Below, piece by piece: positions 12,345-22,081 of a DNA stretch of 64,000 nucleotides. Position 1 is the first letter of the stretch. Each line of letters starts with the position of its first letter. The translations under genes and the position numbers were made by a program. The stretch spans positions 1 to 64,000 of the forward strand of contig VXIS01000236.1 in NCBI GenBank assembly GCA_008704415.1. The letters are read 5' to 3'. The DNA is from Sphaerosporella brunnea (Eukaryota > Ascomycota > Pezizomycetes > Pezizales > Pyronemataceae). The notes under the pieces are model-generated. The model made no database searches. It saw nothing but the letters and a program-made list of their open reading frames with translations, and was not told where the DNA came from.

Positions 12345-13888
12345 TTAAAAATCCGACATCTCGTCAGAGCTTTCGATCTCCCAAATGCGGGGAGCTTCGC
12401 CCATGACGGAGTCTCCGTCTTTGTCCACAACCGCGGCGACTTTTGCCTTCTTGTCGTCAGCGCGGCTTTCTTCATCCTCACTGTCTCGTTTTCGCTTTGT
12501 AGCAGCGACGACAGGGGCTTTTCCATCCTTCCCAGGGGCTGCGGGTAAGACCGTTCCCTTTTTGGTCTTCTTGGCGTAGCATGATAATGTTCCGATGGCT
12601 GTCGGACCCGCAACGCCAACAATCTGCACCGCTCTTCTTATGAGCGTCAATGTCCTCCTGGGGTACTCCAGCGAGGGCCTCCTTAACCCCCGGCCAGATT
12701 TTGTCCTTCTTGGGGGCCTTATCCCCCTTCTTCTCACCAGCAGCCTTGTGCTGGGAGCCTTTCTTTCCTTGGGTTTCTGAACCCTTCCGGGTGCTCTCAC
12801 GAGGGGCCCCGGCTGCCTTTCCTTGGGTCGTTGGACCCTTCTGGGTACTCTCACGAGGAGCCCCAGCACTCTTCCCTTTTTCTTCCTTGGGACGGTTCAT
12901 TACCTCATCCCGTTTCATCATTTCCACAACCCTGCCTGCGGACTGCACTGCCGCCAGAAACTCCTCATCTTCCTGAGGCATTCCTCCTGTATGGTTATAA
13001 ACCATTTGGAGGATATTTCTTGGCAATGCCTGCCGGATTATATATCGGAAGGCGGGGCCGTGGGAGCACACGATGTCGTTGTACTCGCGAAGCTGAGTGA
13101 CGTAGTGATCAATATCACCTTCGTATTTCAGCTCTCGCATCTTGCGCTCCTCGTTCTCCTGCTCCCGTTCATCCTGGAAGCGTGCTTCAAGAGCGGAGGA
13201 GTATGCAGTCCAAGTATCTTGGGCATGCAGAGCGTCAAGCTGTTTTGCACGGGCCTGGTGCCAGGTCCGTGCCTTTCCCTTCATTTGGAAACCGATCCAT
13301 CGGATTTTGTCGGCTTCCTCTGTGAGGGAGCTACGGTGAAAGGCCTAAGTAGTCTTTCACCGATCTCCACCAAGGTCTGAACTTGGTGTCGCGTTCCCCG
13401 TCGAACACCTCCGGCTTGGAGATTTGGAGCTTCTTTGGGGAAGCAGTGGCTACAGCCGGTGCTGGCTGTAGCAGTCTTGCAAGGAAGGCATCAGTGACTT
13501 CCTTGCTCCTTCCTTCTTTTTTGGCTCTGCGAGCCAAGAGCCTTGTCGCGCTCGAAATATCCAGTTCTGAGCTGGATGACTCGTGGTAAGAGTCTGCGCG
13601 CTTTTTGCCTTTTCCTTTTGTAGGGCGGGAAAAGCGTCGAGGACGTCTTGATCCATCCGAACTTGATGATTCGGAGTGGTCAGGCTCCTCAAACCTCCAA
13701 CTGATTCTGGCAGGTCTTCCTCCACCATTGCCACCGGCCGGTGGAGGAGGAGTGTGAGTGTATCCGCTGGATCTCAGAGATGGTGGCAGCTGAGGGAAAC
13801 TTGGCGACGCAGGTGGGGTAGCGGGTGAGGCGTGGGCCGAATCCCGAAAGGTTACATCGAGTATCGACCGTTCGTCGACTGTGTCACC
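12345..13888 (-). pseudogene. Ty3 gag of element B, C-terminal part
   Basis: On the minus strand the interior next to element A reads as gag: a Ser/Arg/Lys-rich stretch, then a capsid-like region (PEVFDGERDTKFRPWW), an Arg/Glu-rich helical part, and an Ala/Gly/Lys-rich tail with repeats of GAPREST. A zinc knuckle begins CWRCGSDSH, but a frame change follows before its last Cys. Another frame change lies near 13330. The N-terminal part of the same gag lies on the far side of element A (19417-20015). Confidence 0.75.
13884..13888. repeat. Target-site duplication of element A, left
   Basis: TCACC directly before the left LTR of element A. The same five bases follow the right LTR at 19417-19421. 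Confidence 0.85.
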
Positions 13889-14169
13889 TGTAACGGGACA
13901 GGCGCGAGGAAACGTCCAAGGTACGTAGCTTTCGAGGCAAGGACCGGAGGCAGGAGGACAAGGACAAGAGGCAGAAGAAGACGAGACAAGACAAGGTGGT
14001 TCAAGGTTACTAGGTTCGCTAGTATACAAGACGTTCTGTAAAGAAGAGAAGAAGAAAAGAAACAAAAACAAGTGAAACCTCGCTATTTATGCTTTCCCGT
14101 CACGTGACCGCGCGTCACGTGACACCCTAACCCTAGCGCCGAGCCACCCTTTAACCTTGAGACGTGACA
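13889..14169 (-). repeat. 3' LTR of Ty3 element A
   Basis: 281 bp with TG..CA ends. On the minus strand it carries TGTCACG at its start, the telomere-like string CCCTAACCCTA (on plus), two GTCACGTGAC palindromes separated by 5 bp, a TATA-like CATAAATAG and a CT-rich stretch before the putative transcript start ACAGAACGT. A frame through it looks like a secreted protein (MFLFLFFFSS..), but that is an artefact of the CT-rich leader. Confidence 0.93.
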
Positions 14170-14186
14170 GTATCCCTCTCTTATGG
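14170..14186 (-). other. Polypurine tract of element A
   Basis: The minus strand reads AAGAGAGGGATAC directly before the 3' LTR, in the position of the plus-strand primer. Confidence 0.7.
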
Positions 14187-14204
14187 CTGAGCTCCGACGA
14201 AGCT

Positions 14205-17200
14205 TCAGCTGTCATCTGGGAGTGGTCCGGGCTTGTGTGGGTACAATTCGTGGAAGCGGTCGATAGCTTCAAGGCCATTGATTCCTTCTGCCGCCTCCCA
14301 TTCCGGTGGGTCGTAGCCGGTCCACTTTACCAGATATTGGAGGCGTCCCCTTACCAAGTGGGAATCCAGAATGGCATCGACGGACCATTCTTTTTCGCCA
14401 TCGACAACAACAGGGAGAGGGGGTGGAATGATCTGTCCAGGGAGGGGGTCGGAAGATGCCGGGTTTAGGAGCGAGACCGGAAAGGTGCAATGGTTCTTCA
14501 TGGTGTTGGGCATGTCCAATTCATAGGCATGGGTACCGACGGCTCGAACCACTCGGTAAGGGCCCAGGTGCTTGTTTTCGAGTTTCCTAGATGGTCGTTC
14601 CGTGCGCAAGTTCCTAGAGTCCAGCCAGACAAGGTCGTTCTCTTTGAACACAGGGGCGGGGGCTCGGGACCGATCGGCGGCTTCAGTATATCTGACTTGG
14701 GCGTACTTCATCTCGGCTCGTAGAACGTCGTGGATGTCTGACATCCGCTCGGCCACCAGCTGCGCATCGACCTGTTTGGGGTTGTCGGTCCGAATGTCTA
14801 GCTCAAAGGAGCACTTAGGGTTACGGCCATAGACGGCGAAGAAAGGAGACAGTGACGTAGTCTCGGAAGCCTGGTTAATGGCTGCGAATTCGGCCAGGGG
14901 GAGATACTTCTTCCAATCGTTCTGCAGATATGATACGTAGGCGCGGAGATACTGCTCCGTGACGGCATTGATCCGTTCTGTCTGACCATCGGTCTGCGGG
15001 TGGAAGGCGGTGCTTGGAGCAGTCTCAATCCCAAGACAGGAAGCAAGGTGTTTCCAGAAGTTAGCAACGAATTGGGGGCCTCGGTCGGAGATGAGAACGT
15101 CGGGGAGGCCGTGGTGCTTGAAGACGTTTTCAATAAATAGCTGAGCGAATCCTTCTGCGTCGATGGTTGTAAGACAGGGAATCAGGTGGCGTTGTTTTCC
15201 TAGTCGGCAGACTACTGCGCAGATTGCGTCGTAGCCTTCCGAGACAGGAAGTCCAGTGACGAAATCGACGGAGACACTTTGCCAAGGATGGTGTGGGACA
15301 GGAAGAGGCTTCAGAGTCCCGAACGGTGCGTGTCTTGTTGCTTTCGTCCGTCGGCAGGTATGACAATTGCGTACGAATCTCTCAACGTCATGTCGCACAC
15401 TTGTCCAGTAGTAGCGTCGGGATAGGAGTTCCAAGGTCTTTGCACGTCCCGGGTGTCCCATGGTCGGAGGGTCGTGGTGGTCTTGAATTAGTCGGAGCCG
15501 AAGGGGGGCGTAATCTGGGACGTAAAAGCATCCGCGGTACATTAGCCTCCCTTGGTGCTCAGAGCAGTCGGCAAGTGAAATGTCTTTGGAGATTCGGGTG
15601 CCTTTTGCCAGCATCTTTAGGACTCGTTGCGGGAAAGGATCCACTTCGTAGCCTTTGTCAAACAGGGTTTCCCAGGGAGGACGGCCCGGTGCTGGGTGGG
15701 TTTTCCGCCATCAAACGTAGATTGTCGGGCAGGTTCTGCGGTTTCAGGACTGCCTGTTGGTTGGCCAAAAGTCGTTCATCCCCCTCTTTAGGGAGGTCTC
15801 CAGACCTCCTAGTGAGGGCGTCGGGTTTCCCACCAGCGACACCGGGTCGATAGACTATCTTGAAGTTGAAGCAAGACAGGAATTCGGACCAGCGGGCCTG
15901 GCGACGGTTGAGCAGTTTCGTTGTCATGAAATATTCCAGGTTCTTGTGATCGGTGAGAACCTGGACGGGGAACGCAGAGCCTTCAAGGTGGGGACGCCAT
16001 TCCTCGAAGCATCGAACGATAGCCATCAACTACTTGTCGTAGATCCCATAGTTGCATTCGGCAGGGGAGTGTTTCTTGGAAAAGAAGGCGACGGGGTGGA
16101 GGGTTCCCTCATCGTCATACTGGGAGAGGACACCGGCTGAGACGTAGTCTGATGCATCGGTTTCGACAACAACTTCACGATCATAGTCGAAGTGTCGGAG
16201 AATCGGGGCGGTTGTAAAAGCCTTTTTGAGGGTATCGAACGCGTTTTGCTGCGCGGTACCCCACACAAAGGGCACGGGTTGGCCATTGTCTTTCTTGGTC
16301 AGCGAGGTGAGTGGGGCAACCACCTTTGAATAGTCGCGAATGAACCGGCGATAGAAGTTCGCAAATCCTAAGAATTCCTTAACGTCCTTGAGGTTGGATG
16401 GTGGTTCCCATTCCATGATTGTTTGGACTTTGCTGGGGTCCATCTTGATGCCGTTGCGTCCGACCAGTAAGCCCAGGTACTTGACCTCCATCTGATAGAA
16501 CTTGCATTTCTCCGGCTTGAGGTGGAGCCCAGCTTTGCTGAGAGCATCGAGGATCTGCTTGATATGCTCGCGGTGTTCTTCGATGGTCTCTGAATAGATC
16601 AAGATGTCGTCGAGGTAGGCCGTACAAAAGCGGTCGAGGAACGGTCGAAGTACGTCGTTGATGAAGGCTTGGAAGTCGGCAGGGGCATTTGTGAGTCCGA
16701 AAGGCATGACCAGGGATTCGAAAAGCCCGTAGCGGGTTCTGAAGGCGGTCTTCCATTCTTCCCCTTCAGCCATGCGGACCAGGTTGTAGGCTCCTCGGAT
16801 GTCCAACGTCGTGAAGTATTTTGCCTTGGAGAGCTGCATCAGTGTCTCCTGTATCAGAGGTAACGGGTACCTGTTCTTGATAGTTCCTTCGTTCAGGCCT
16901 CGGTAGTCAACACACAGCCGTAGAGACCCGTCTGCTTTCTTGACGAACAGGATGGGCGACGCGGCTGGCGAGGATGAGCGGCGGATAAATCCCTTTTCCA
17001 AGTTTTGTTCGAGCCAGGCCTTGAGGGGTTCCAGCTCCTCTCGGGAGAGGGAATACAGAGGGCCAAATGGGGGAATGAAGCCCTCTCTCAAAGGAATCTT
17101 ATGGTCATATGGTCGATGCGGCGGTAGTCTATTTGCAATTGCCTCCTTGAACAAAGGGAGATAGCCGTGGAATTCGGCGGGGACAATTTTGCGTAGGTCG

Positions 17201-17940
17201 TTGTCGTCTTCGGCGTACTTCTTTTCAAGGGCCCTATTAATTTCGTACAGGGATATAGAATAGACGGCTAGGTGCTTTTTCTTGGCCAATCGGCAAAAGG
17301 GGGAGGCTTTTAGTGAGGCGATGTGGAGTTTTGCTGGCGCTGCTGTGATGGGTTCCCGAAAGACCTCTGGAGGTTCTTCGCTAAGGGCTGAGACGGTTGT
17401 TGGTACGGGGTTGCAGTGAGCCAGGCAGTATTGTGATCCGAAGGTGAGAGTCCGAGAGATGAATCGGATCGCGACGTCGTGGAGCTGCAGCCAGGGGATT
17501 CCGAGTACAATGGGGTAGTGTCCTAATTTGGTGACAAACATGGGGAGTTGTTCTTGGTGATCTTGGATGGTACATTGGGCGACGGACAGATGAGTGATGT
17601 CACCGGAAGAGATTGGACGGCCGTCGATTACTTCGAGGGCACGGGGTTTTCTTAAGGAGAGTAAGGGGAGTTGGTGATGGCGAGCGAAGTCTTCGTCCAC
17701 AAAGGATATGCCAGTTGCGCCACAATCGATCAGCGCATGAGTACGAACAGTTTTATTGCTGAATGACAGAGTGCAAGAAACAATAAGGTGCTTTCCTTCC
17801 AGTACTGTTTCCTCCACAACTGTGTCCGTAACTCCAAGAGCTGTCGATCCTAAGCTAGACGAAGACAACGAGATGGGGTGACCAGCAGCATAGCCATCAA
17901 TGTGCGGCTGGTCTAGACGTTTTCCGACTGGTTGTCGGTC
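14205..17940 (-). pseudogene. Ty3 pol of element A (one stop, one frameshift)
   Basis: Pol encodes a protease (LIDCGATGISF, Cys where Ser is usual, near 17727), RT with VMPFGLTNAPADF and YLDD (about 16607-16618), RNase H, integrase with an HHCC finger, VDFVTGLP, SDRGPQF and FHPQTDGQTERIN, then a chromodomain (about 14250-14390; EWSVDAILDS..YLVKWTGYDPPEW). The frame extends upstream past the gag stop, so it overlaps gag in the -1 frame. A TAG at 16030-16032 falls where RNase H should read YDKELLAIV (Glu to stop), and a one-base slip near 15655-15665 separates RNase H from the integrase frame. All catalytic boxes look intact, so inactivation is recent. Confidence 0.9.
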
Positions 17941-19070
17941 GGGAGGGGAGTGAGCGTGGTAGTCGTAGTGGTGGCGGCGGCTCGGAGGTGGGCCGGCTTA
18001 TTGGGGCAGGTCGCAGCCAAGTGCCCGTGGCCGCCGCAGTAGAGACAGCGACCCTCGGCAAGCCGGGCAGCTCGTTCCTGGGGTGTGATCTTGCGGCGAT
18101 TGGCGGAAAGGTCCATGGGTGTAGGTACGGGCTGCGTAGTGTCAGGTTGAGGCTGGGGGGCCGAAGTGGGAGCGAAGGTTCCTTGAGGCGTGCGGGGTCG
18201 TTGTGGAGTAGTGACCGGATGGTGACTGGCGTTGCGGGAGGTTGAAGACGAAGTGCTAGACCGGAGTTTGCGGAGGTGCTCAACGGCAGGGATTTGGGAG
18301 TCAAGACGTTGGCACAGGTTGACAAAGTCGTTAAGGTTGGTGGGATTCGGGGTGCCGATGAGCTTCTCTAGGATTTCGATTGAGAGTCCATGCCGGAGGG
18401 CATCCATGGTGGCACGTTGATCCCAATCCAAATCGGAGACCAGCCTGGAGAACTCGGCGTAGTATAGCGAGAATTCCTTGTTGCCTTGTCGAAGGGTTTG
18501 GAGCTTGTGACGAGCTGTGGCGGCGCGGTCCGGGTCACCGAAGGCAGTCTGGAGGACGCTGATGACGTCTTCAACATCGTCGAGTCCTGTAATCGTGCCA
18601 TTATCGCGAATGTAGGGGAGGAGTTGTTCCATGGCACGGCCTTCGCATCGGTTGATGGCATAGGACAACCGTAGCTGGGGGGTTGGGAAGCATGTGGTGT
18701 CTGCGAACAGCTTGAGACGGAGCTGGGCGACAAACGACCGAAGCTTATCGCGGGTGCCGTCGAACATAGGCGCGTCCGGGAGCTTGTCACCTCGTGCTCC
18801 ATGGTTCTCCGGTGCCGGCTGGCCCAGGAGGCGGGTGATGATTTCTCGTTGACGGACCAGTTCTTGCTCGGCAGCGTCAGCTCGAGCGGTTTCTTCGGCC
18901 AAGGTAAGGTCGTCGTCCGTGGGTGCAGGTGTATAGTAAGGGGTGCTGAGGACTTCGGTGCAGATTCTGTGGATATAGTCGAGAGGGTCGTTGTTTTCAA
19001 GATCGGTGAGAGCGCTGGCAGCCACGAGGCGTGCCCAGAGGTCGTCGGAGATAGCTTTGTATATCGGCAT
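17913..19070 (-). CDS. Ty3 Gag of element A
   Basis: An intact 385-aa frame starting MPIYKAISDD at an ATG 66 bp inside the 5' LTR. It shows an acidic/helical N-terminal part, a retrotransposon Gag core (residues about 125-270, with APMFDGTRDKL and FGDPDR), a Ser/Thr/Pro-rich linker, and one CX2CX4HX4C zinc knuckle (CLYCGGHGHLAATC, residues 342-355) for nucleic-acid binding. The frame stays open upstream to 19241 but has no further ATG, so the start at 19070 fits best. Gag ends with TAG at 17913-17915 and pol continues in the -1 frame. The bases GGAAAAC just before the stop are a weak slippery-site candidate. Confidence 0.9.
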   Translation of the reverse strand: MPIYKAISDDLWARLVAASALTDLENNDPLDYIHRICTEVLSTPYYTPAPTDDDLTLAEETARADAAEQELVRQREIITRLLGQPAPENHGARGDKLPDAPMFDGTRDKLRSFVAQLRLKLFADTTCFPTPQLRLSYAINRCEGRAMEQLLPYIRDNGTITGLDDVEDVISVLQTAFGDPDRAATARHKLQTLRQGNKEFSLYYAEFSRLVSDLDWDQRATMDALRHGLSIEILEKLIGTPNPTNLNDFVNLCQRLDSQIPAVEHLRKLRSSTSSSTSRNASHHPVTTPQRPRTPQGTFAPTSAPQPQPDTTQPVPTPMDLSANRRKITPQERAARLAEGRCLYCGGHGHLAATCPNKPAHLRAAATTTTTTLTPLPTDNQSENV

Positions 19071-19124
19071 GGTGTGTCGAGGTCGGGAGCAGGAGCGGGA
19101 GCTACGTAGGTTGGAGATAGTTCG

Positions 19125-19133
19125 ACAGAACGT
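19125..19133 (-). other. Candidate self-priming primer-binding site of element A
   Basis: Two bases inside the 5' LTR the minus strand reads ACGTTCTGT. The LTR itself holds the exact complement ACAGAACGT at 19286-19278, downstream of the TATA-like box. In Tf1 of fission yeast the first bases of the mRNA fold back onto such a site to prime reverse transcription. I see no tRNA-type TGG start here. Confidence 0.55.
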
Positions 19134-19135
19134 AC

Positions 19136-19416
19136 TGTAACGGGACAGGCGCGAGGAAACGTCCAAGGTACGTAGCTTTCGAGGCAAGGACCGGAGGCAG
19201 GAGGACAAGGACAAGAGGCAGAAGAAGACGAGACAAGACAAGGTGGTTCAAGGTTACTAGGTTCGCTAGTATACAAGACGTTCTGTAAAGAAGAGAAGAA
19301 GAAAAGAAACAAAAACAAGTGAAACCTCGCTATTTATGCTTTCCCGTCACGTGACCGCGCGTCACGTGACACCCTAACCCTAGCGCCGAGCCACCCCTTA
19401 ACCTTGAGCCGTGCAA
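19136..19416 (-). repeat. 5' LTR of Ty3 element A
   Basis: 281 bp. Its terminal bases on plus are GTGCAA instead of GTGACA in the 3' copy. With this end, TCACC follows at 19417-19421 as the duplication. It acts as promoter: GTCACGTGAC pair, TATA-like box, CT-rich leader. Confidence 0.92.
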
Positions 19417-20015
19417 TCACCCCTGGCTAGTCTGGCCTTGAAGACTTGGTTCACCCTAGCCGACAATCATGCTTTTATGGTGGCGGCTTTCTCCGTCAAG
19501 CGTCTGTCAGTTTCCTGTTGAAGCCCTTGAGTGGCTTCGTCCCGGAATTGTCTCTCGGCTTCTTGTCGCCGTGCTAATTCAAGCTGGCGTCGGTCAAGCT
19601 CCGAGAGAGCATCGAAGGCCTTCTGGTTGGTTTTATTCTGGTTGGCTGCCCAACTAGAGATCTGGTTGTTCCATCTTTCTTGGAACCGCTGCTTGTATTC
19701 AAAGCAGTGTTGAAGGGTGATAAGGGAGGCCTCAAGCCTCTCTGTTCCTTCTGCCAATGCCAATGTCCTTTCATCGAAGGTTGATCGGACGCTGGCAATG
19801 TGGGTCCAAACTTGTGGACCAAACTGGTTACAGGCTCTGGCCACTTGGTCGAACCGGTCGCTGGTCCATTCCTTCTCGAGGTTGCCCTTGCGACCGATTA
19901 CATCGAAGGCCCATCGGACTCCGGCTGCCATAGTCTCGTACTCGGCGCGGAGCTGGGCAACATCGATCTTCATTTCGCCGCTAGCGTCCTTGGCTGCTGT
20001 GATTAGACTCTGCAT
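19417..20015 (-). pseudogene. Ty3 gag of element B, N-terminal part
   Basis: Starts at an ATG (MQSLITAAKD) inside the last bases of the B 5' LTR and reads 180 or so residues, rich in Arg/Glu/Gln and probably coiled coil (LDRRQLELARRQEAERQF), to a TGA at 19467-19469. Beyond the stop the same frame runs up to the element A insertion and resumes on its other side at 13888. So A interrupts one gag frame, and the stop was a separate event. Confidence is moderate because the sequence has no Gag signature of its own; position and frame continuity carry the call. Confidence 0.65.
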
Positions 20016-20762
20016 ATTGGACTCCACGTTTCTCTGCTGGCCTTTTCCCTCATCCTGCTGGCTGATTGACTCCGATGCCTTTCAGGTTGTCCTCGTATTC
20101 GGCAGCTCCGTTGGTACGATAGATGGTATGGAGGCTTACTTCATAGAGAGGCTCGTCGCTCCCCTTACTCTTATTTCTCCATTGTTTCTCCCACTTTTAT
20201 TACTCTGTGCTTCATGCGACTCAGAACGGATCCTCGTTACCAACGCACCATACCGTTTTGAGCACCTAAAGTTAGGCACGCGGCGGGAGGCACCCCCAGC
20301 GATGCTACTCTTGCAACATCCTGACCAGTTGTTTGTCGGTAACGGGACCAAGCCATCTTGCTTGGTACTAACATATTGTAAGTATCCCTTTCGAGTGTCC
20401 CTTCGATCTCCTTTGGCTGACAGTATTCTTAGCTTCTCGGATCGCGACTCTCGTAAGGTCTTTGGTGCTTAGCGCGCTTAGTCTTCGGATCCAGCAACCG
20501 TCGACTCGGCGGGGCCCCTCATGATAATTGGTTGGGTGTCCCGTGGTACGCACGGCACTTGGACCGGTCAGCGTCCGGGCACGAGCAGCGGCCGGCACTA
20601 TCGGGACGTCGTCCTGACTCCTCGGATGCTGATGACTCCGGGGGCGGTTTGGGGGGCAGCCACATAGGCCTACTGACTGATCTTGGATGTTGATACTATT
20701 CAATGATTATAAATGTACCATTCTTATACCAAAATCCCATTGTCACAGTTTAGGGTGTGACA
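20000..20762 (-). repeat. 5' LTR of Ty3 element B
   Basis: 763 bp, paired with 7654-8416. Outside it (20763 onward) lies the LINE pseudogene, whose frame is cut exactly at this border. Confidence 0.9.
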
Positions 20763-22081
20763 GTAACTGTACCCTTCCGGTTTTGAGTTACCTCAGCTAA
20801 ACAAAGGAAGCCCGGTGCTCGTTTGGCGGCCAGCGCGTCGTTGATTGCCCGCACTAAGTCTGAGCCGTAGCTGACGTTGACGTGGTGCTGCGAGGCACCC
20901 TCCTCACAAGCTAGAATGATTGTTGGAGCTCTGTCAGGAACATCTTTGTCCGCGGGTTTGAGGGCGGTGGCCGAGGTTCCACCGGCAGGGGGGCTTGACG
21001 TCTTGGAGGCCTTGGGGGCCTTCTTTTGGACAACTGCGACCCAGGAGCCATCCTCGCTAGTAGTATTGGCGTGGTCTGACTTGTTGGCAGCTGTAAAAAG
21101 ACTTGCTTTTGAGGTGGGTGGAGGGTTCGGCTTTGGGATGATACTGGTGGCGGGGTCGGTGGTAGCATTGACGGCAACATTGGCAGGCTTCTCCAGGATT
21201 GTTGGAGTTGTTGGGGGAGTAGCCGTCTCATTGAATTTGTCGTGGGACTTCTAGGGCGCATGCTGGGACGCTGCCAGGGGTTTGATTTTCTTCAATTGGG
21301 CCAGCTGAGCCAAGAGCTGTAGCTCTGCGGCGAGTTCCTCGTCGGTCATGGCTGCCAACATCTCGGTGTCTTCAGTTGTCCAGTCCAGAGCCTTGACTGG
21401 GTTGGCTGGCAGACAAGTGGCTGTTGGAGCCTCGTTCGTGGCGGGGGTTGGGGCTGGGGTTGGGGTTTTAGTGGTGCGGGTGGCCTGCTGCTGGATCGTG
21501 ACCATGTGTTCCAGCTCTCCCAATTTGGCAATAAGCGGCTCTGTGAGCTCGGCCATCAGCCTAACTATGCGGCGTGTGTGTGTTTCACAGCCTGGGTCTA
21601 GGCGGTTCATGTGGCCGGACATGGCCTCTTTGACGGCGTCGTGGATAATCTCCGCAAGCCTGTTGTTTTCGGGTACTTCCTGACATCGGCGCTTGCGCGA
21701 TTCCGCCAGAGGCTGGGCCGGTGGTCCGTCGAATGTGGTGGGGGTGCTGAACATGCTAAGGTCCAGGGGGGTGCTTCCTGTCAGGCCGCGCGTCATGGCG
21801 CGGGTCATACGCGGGGCGTTCAAGGGGCCCGGGGTCGGCGGGGTTGGGGTCGAGGCTGTAGCGTCAGAGCCGGTGTCGGCCTCGGCGTGCATCATGGACG
21901 GGGGCAGGGGCGGAGGTGCGAAATGTGCGGGCGCCGGCGTCGGGGTCAAAATTGGTTCGGACCACTGGGACGCGCCCTGTAGGTACATCACCATGTCTTC
22001 TGCGTCGTTTGCGTTGCCCATTTGGGATCACTCGATCGGGTCGGAAGGGCCCTCCAGAGGAGGCGCGGCGTTCGGGTCCAT
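20763..22081 (-). pseudogene. LINE (non-LTR) ORF1 pseudogene, truncated by element B
   Basis: The minus-strand frame starts MDPNAAPPLEGPSDPIE at 22081 and can be followed to 20763. It is interrupted only by in-frame TGA (just before the ATG at 22021) and TAG (21251-21253). The product is Pro/Thr/Ala-rich with an acidic helical segment near 21300, and near the cut has a motif block (GSDLVRAINDALAAKRAPG, then VTQNRKG) like the ORF1/Gag-like protein of fungal LINEs. Zinc knuckles and ORF2 would lie beyond the cut and are absent. The family call is from composition and the last block, so moderate. Confidence 0.6.

Larger units (their letters stand above)
13889..19416 (-). mobile_element. Ty3/gypsy chromovirus A, nearly complete
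   Basis: This 5528-bp minus-strand element has 281-bp LTRs that differ at only four positions, all in the last 30 bp, and a perfect TCACC duplication. It holds gag (19070-17913) and pol in the -1 frame relative to gag. Pol has one in-frame stop (16030-16032) and one frameshift (about 15655-15665) and is otherwise intact, ending in a chromodomain. Just inside the 5' LTR is a 9-nt match to the putative RNA start, as in self-priming elements of the Tf1/sushi type. It sits inside gag of element B, so it is younger. A second copy of the family begins at 62885. Confidence 0.95.
7654..20762 (-). mobile_element. Ty3/gypsy retrotransposon B, split by element A
   Basis: The element runs on the minus strand between two 763-bp LTRs (3' LTR 7654-8416, 5' LTR 20000-20762) with TGTCAC..AATCA ends. 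Its interior holds gag (20015-19417 plus 13888-12345) and pol (12098-8575). Element A (13889-19416) splits gag. Without A and its duplication the element would be about 7.6 kb. The LTRs differ by scattered substitutions (several per 200 bp compared), and gag and pol carry many frame breaks, so B is old. The flanks do not match (ACCGG on the left, GTAAC on the right), so a later rearrangement or recombination between copies is likely. Confidence 0.88.

Noticed and set aside
13331..14071. Long minus frame starting MFLFLFFFSSLQNVLY.., also seen at 18368-19318 and 62870-63082, looking like a conserved secreted protein family
   Set aside because: The shared part is exactly the LTR of Ty3 element A. 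The hydrophobic start comes from the CT-rich leader, and the rest of each frame is gag or flanking sequence.
20877..21254. Hydrophobic plus frame opposite the LINE
   Set aside because: Antisense shadow of the LINE ORF1 frame, which shows the better motif block and continues beyond it.
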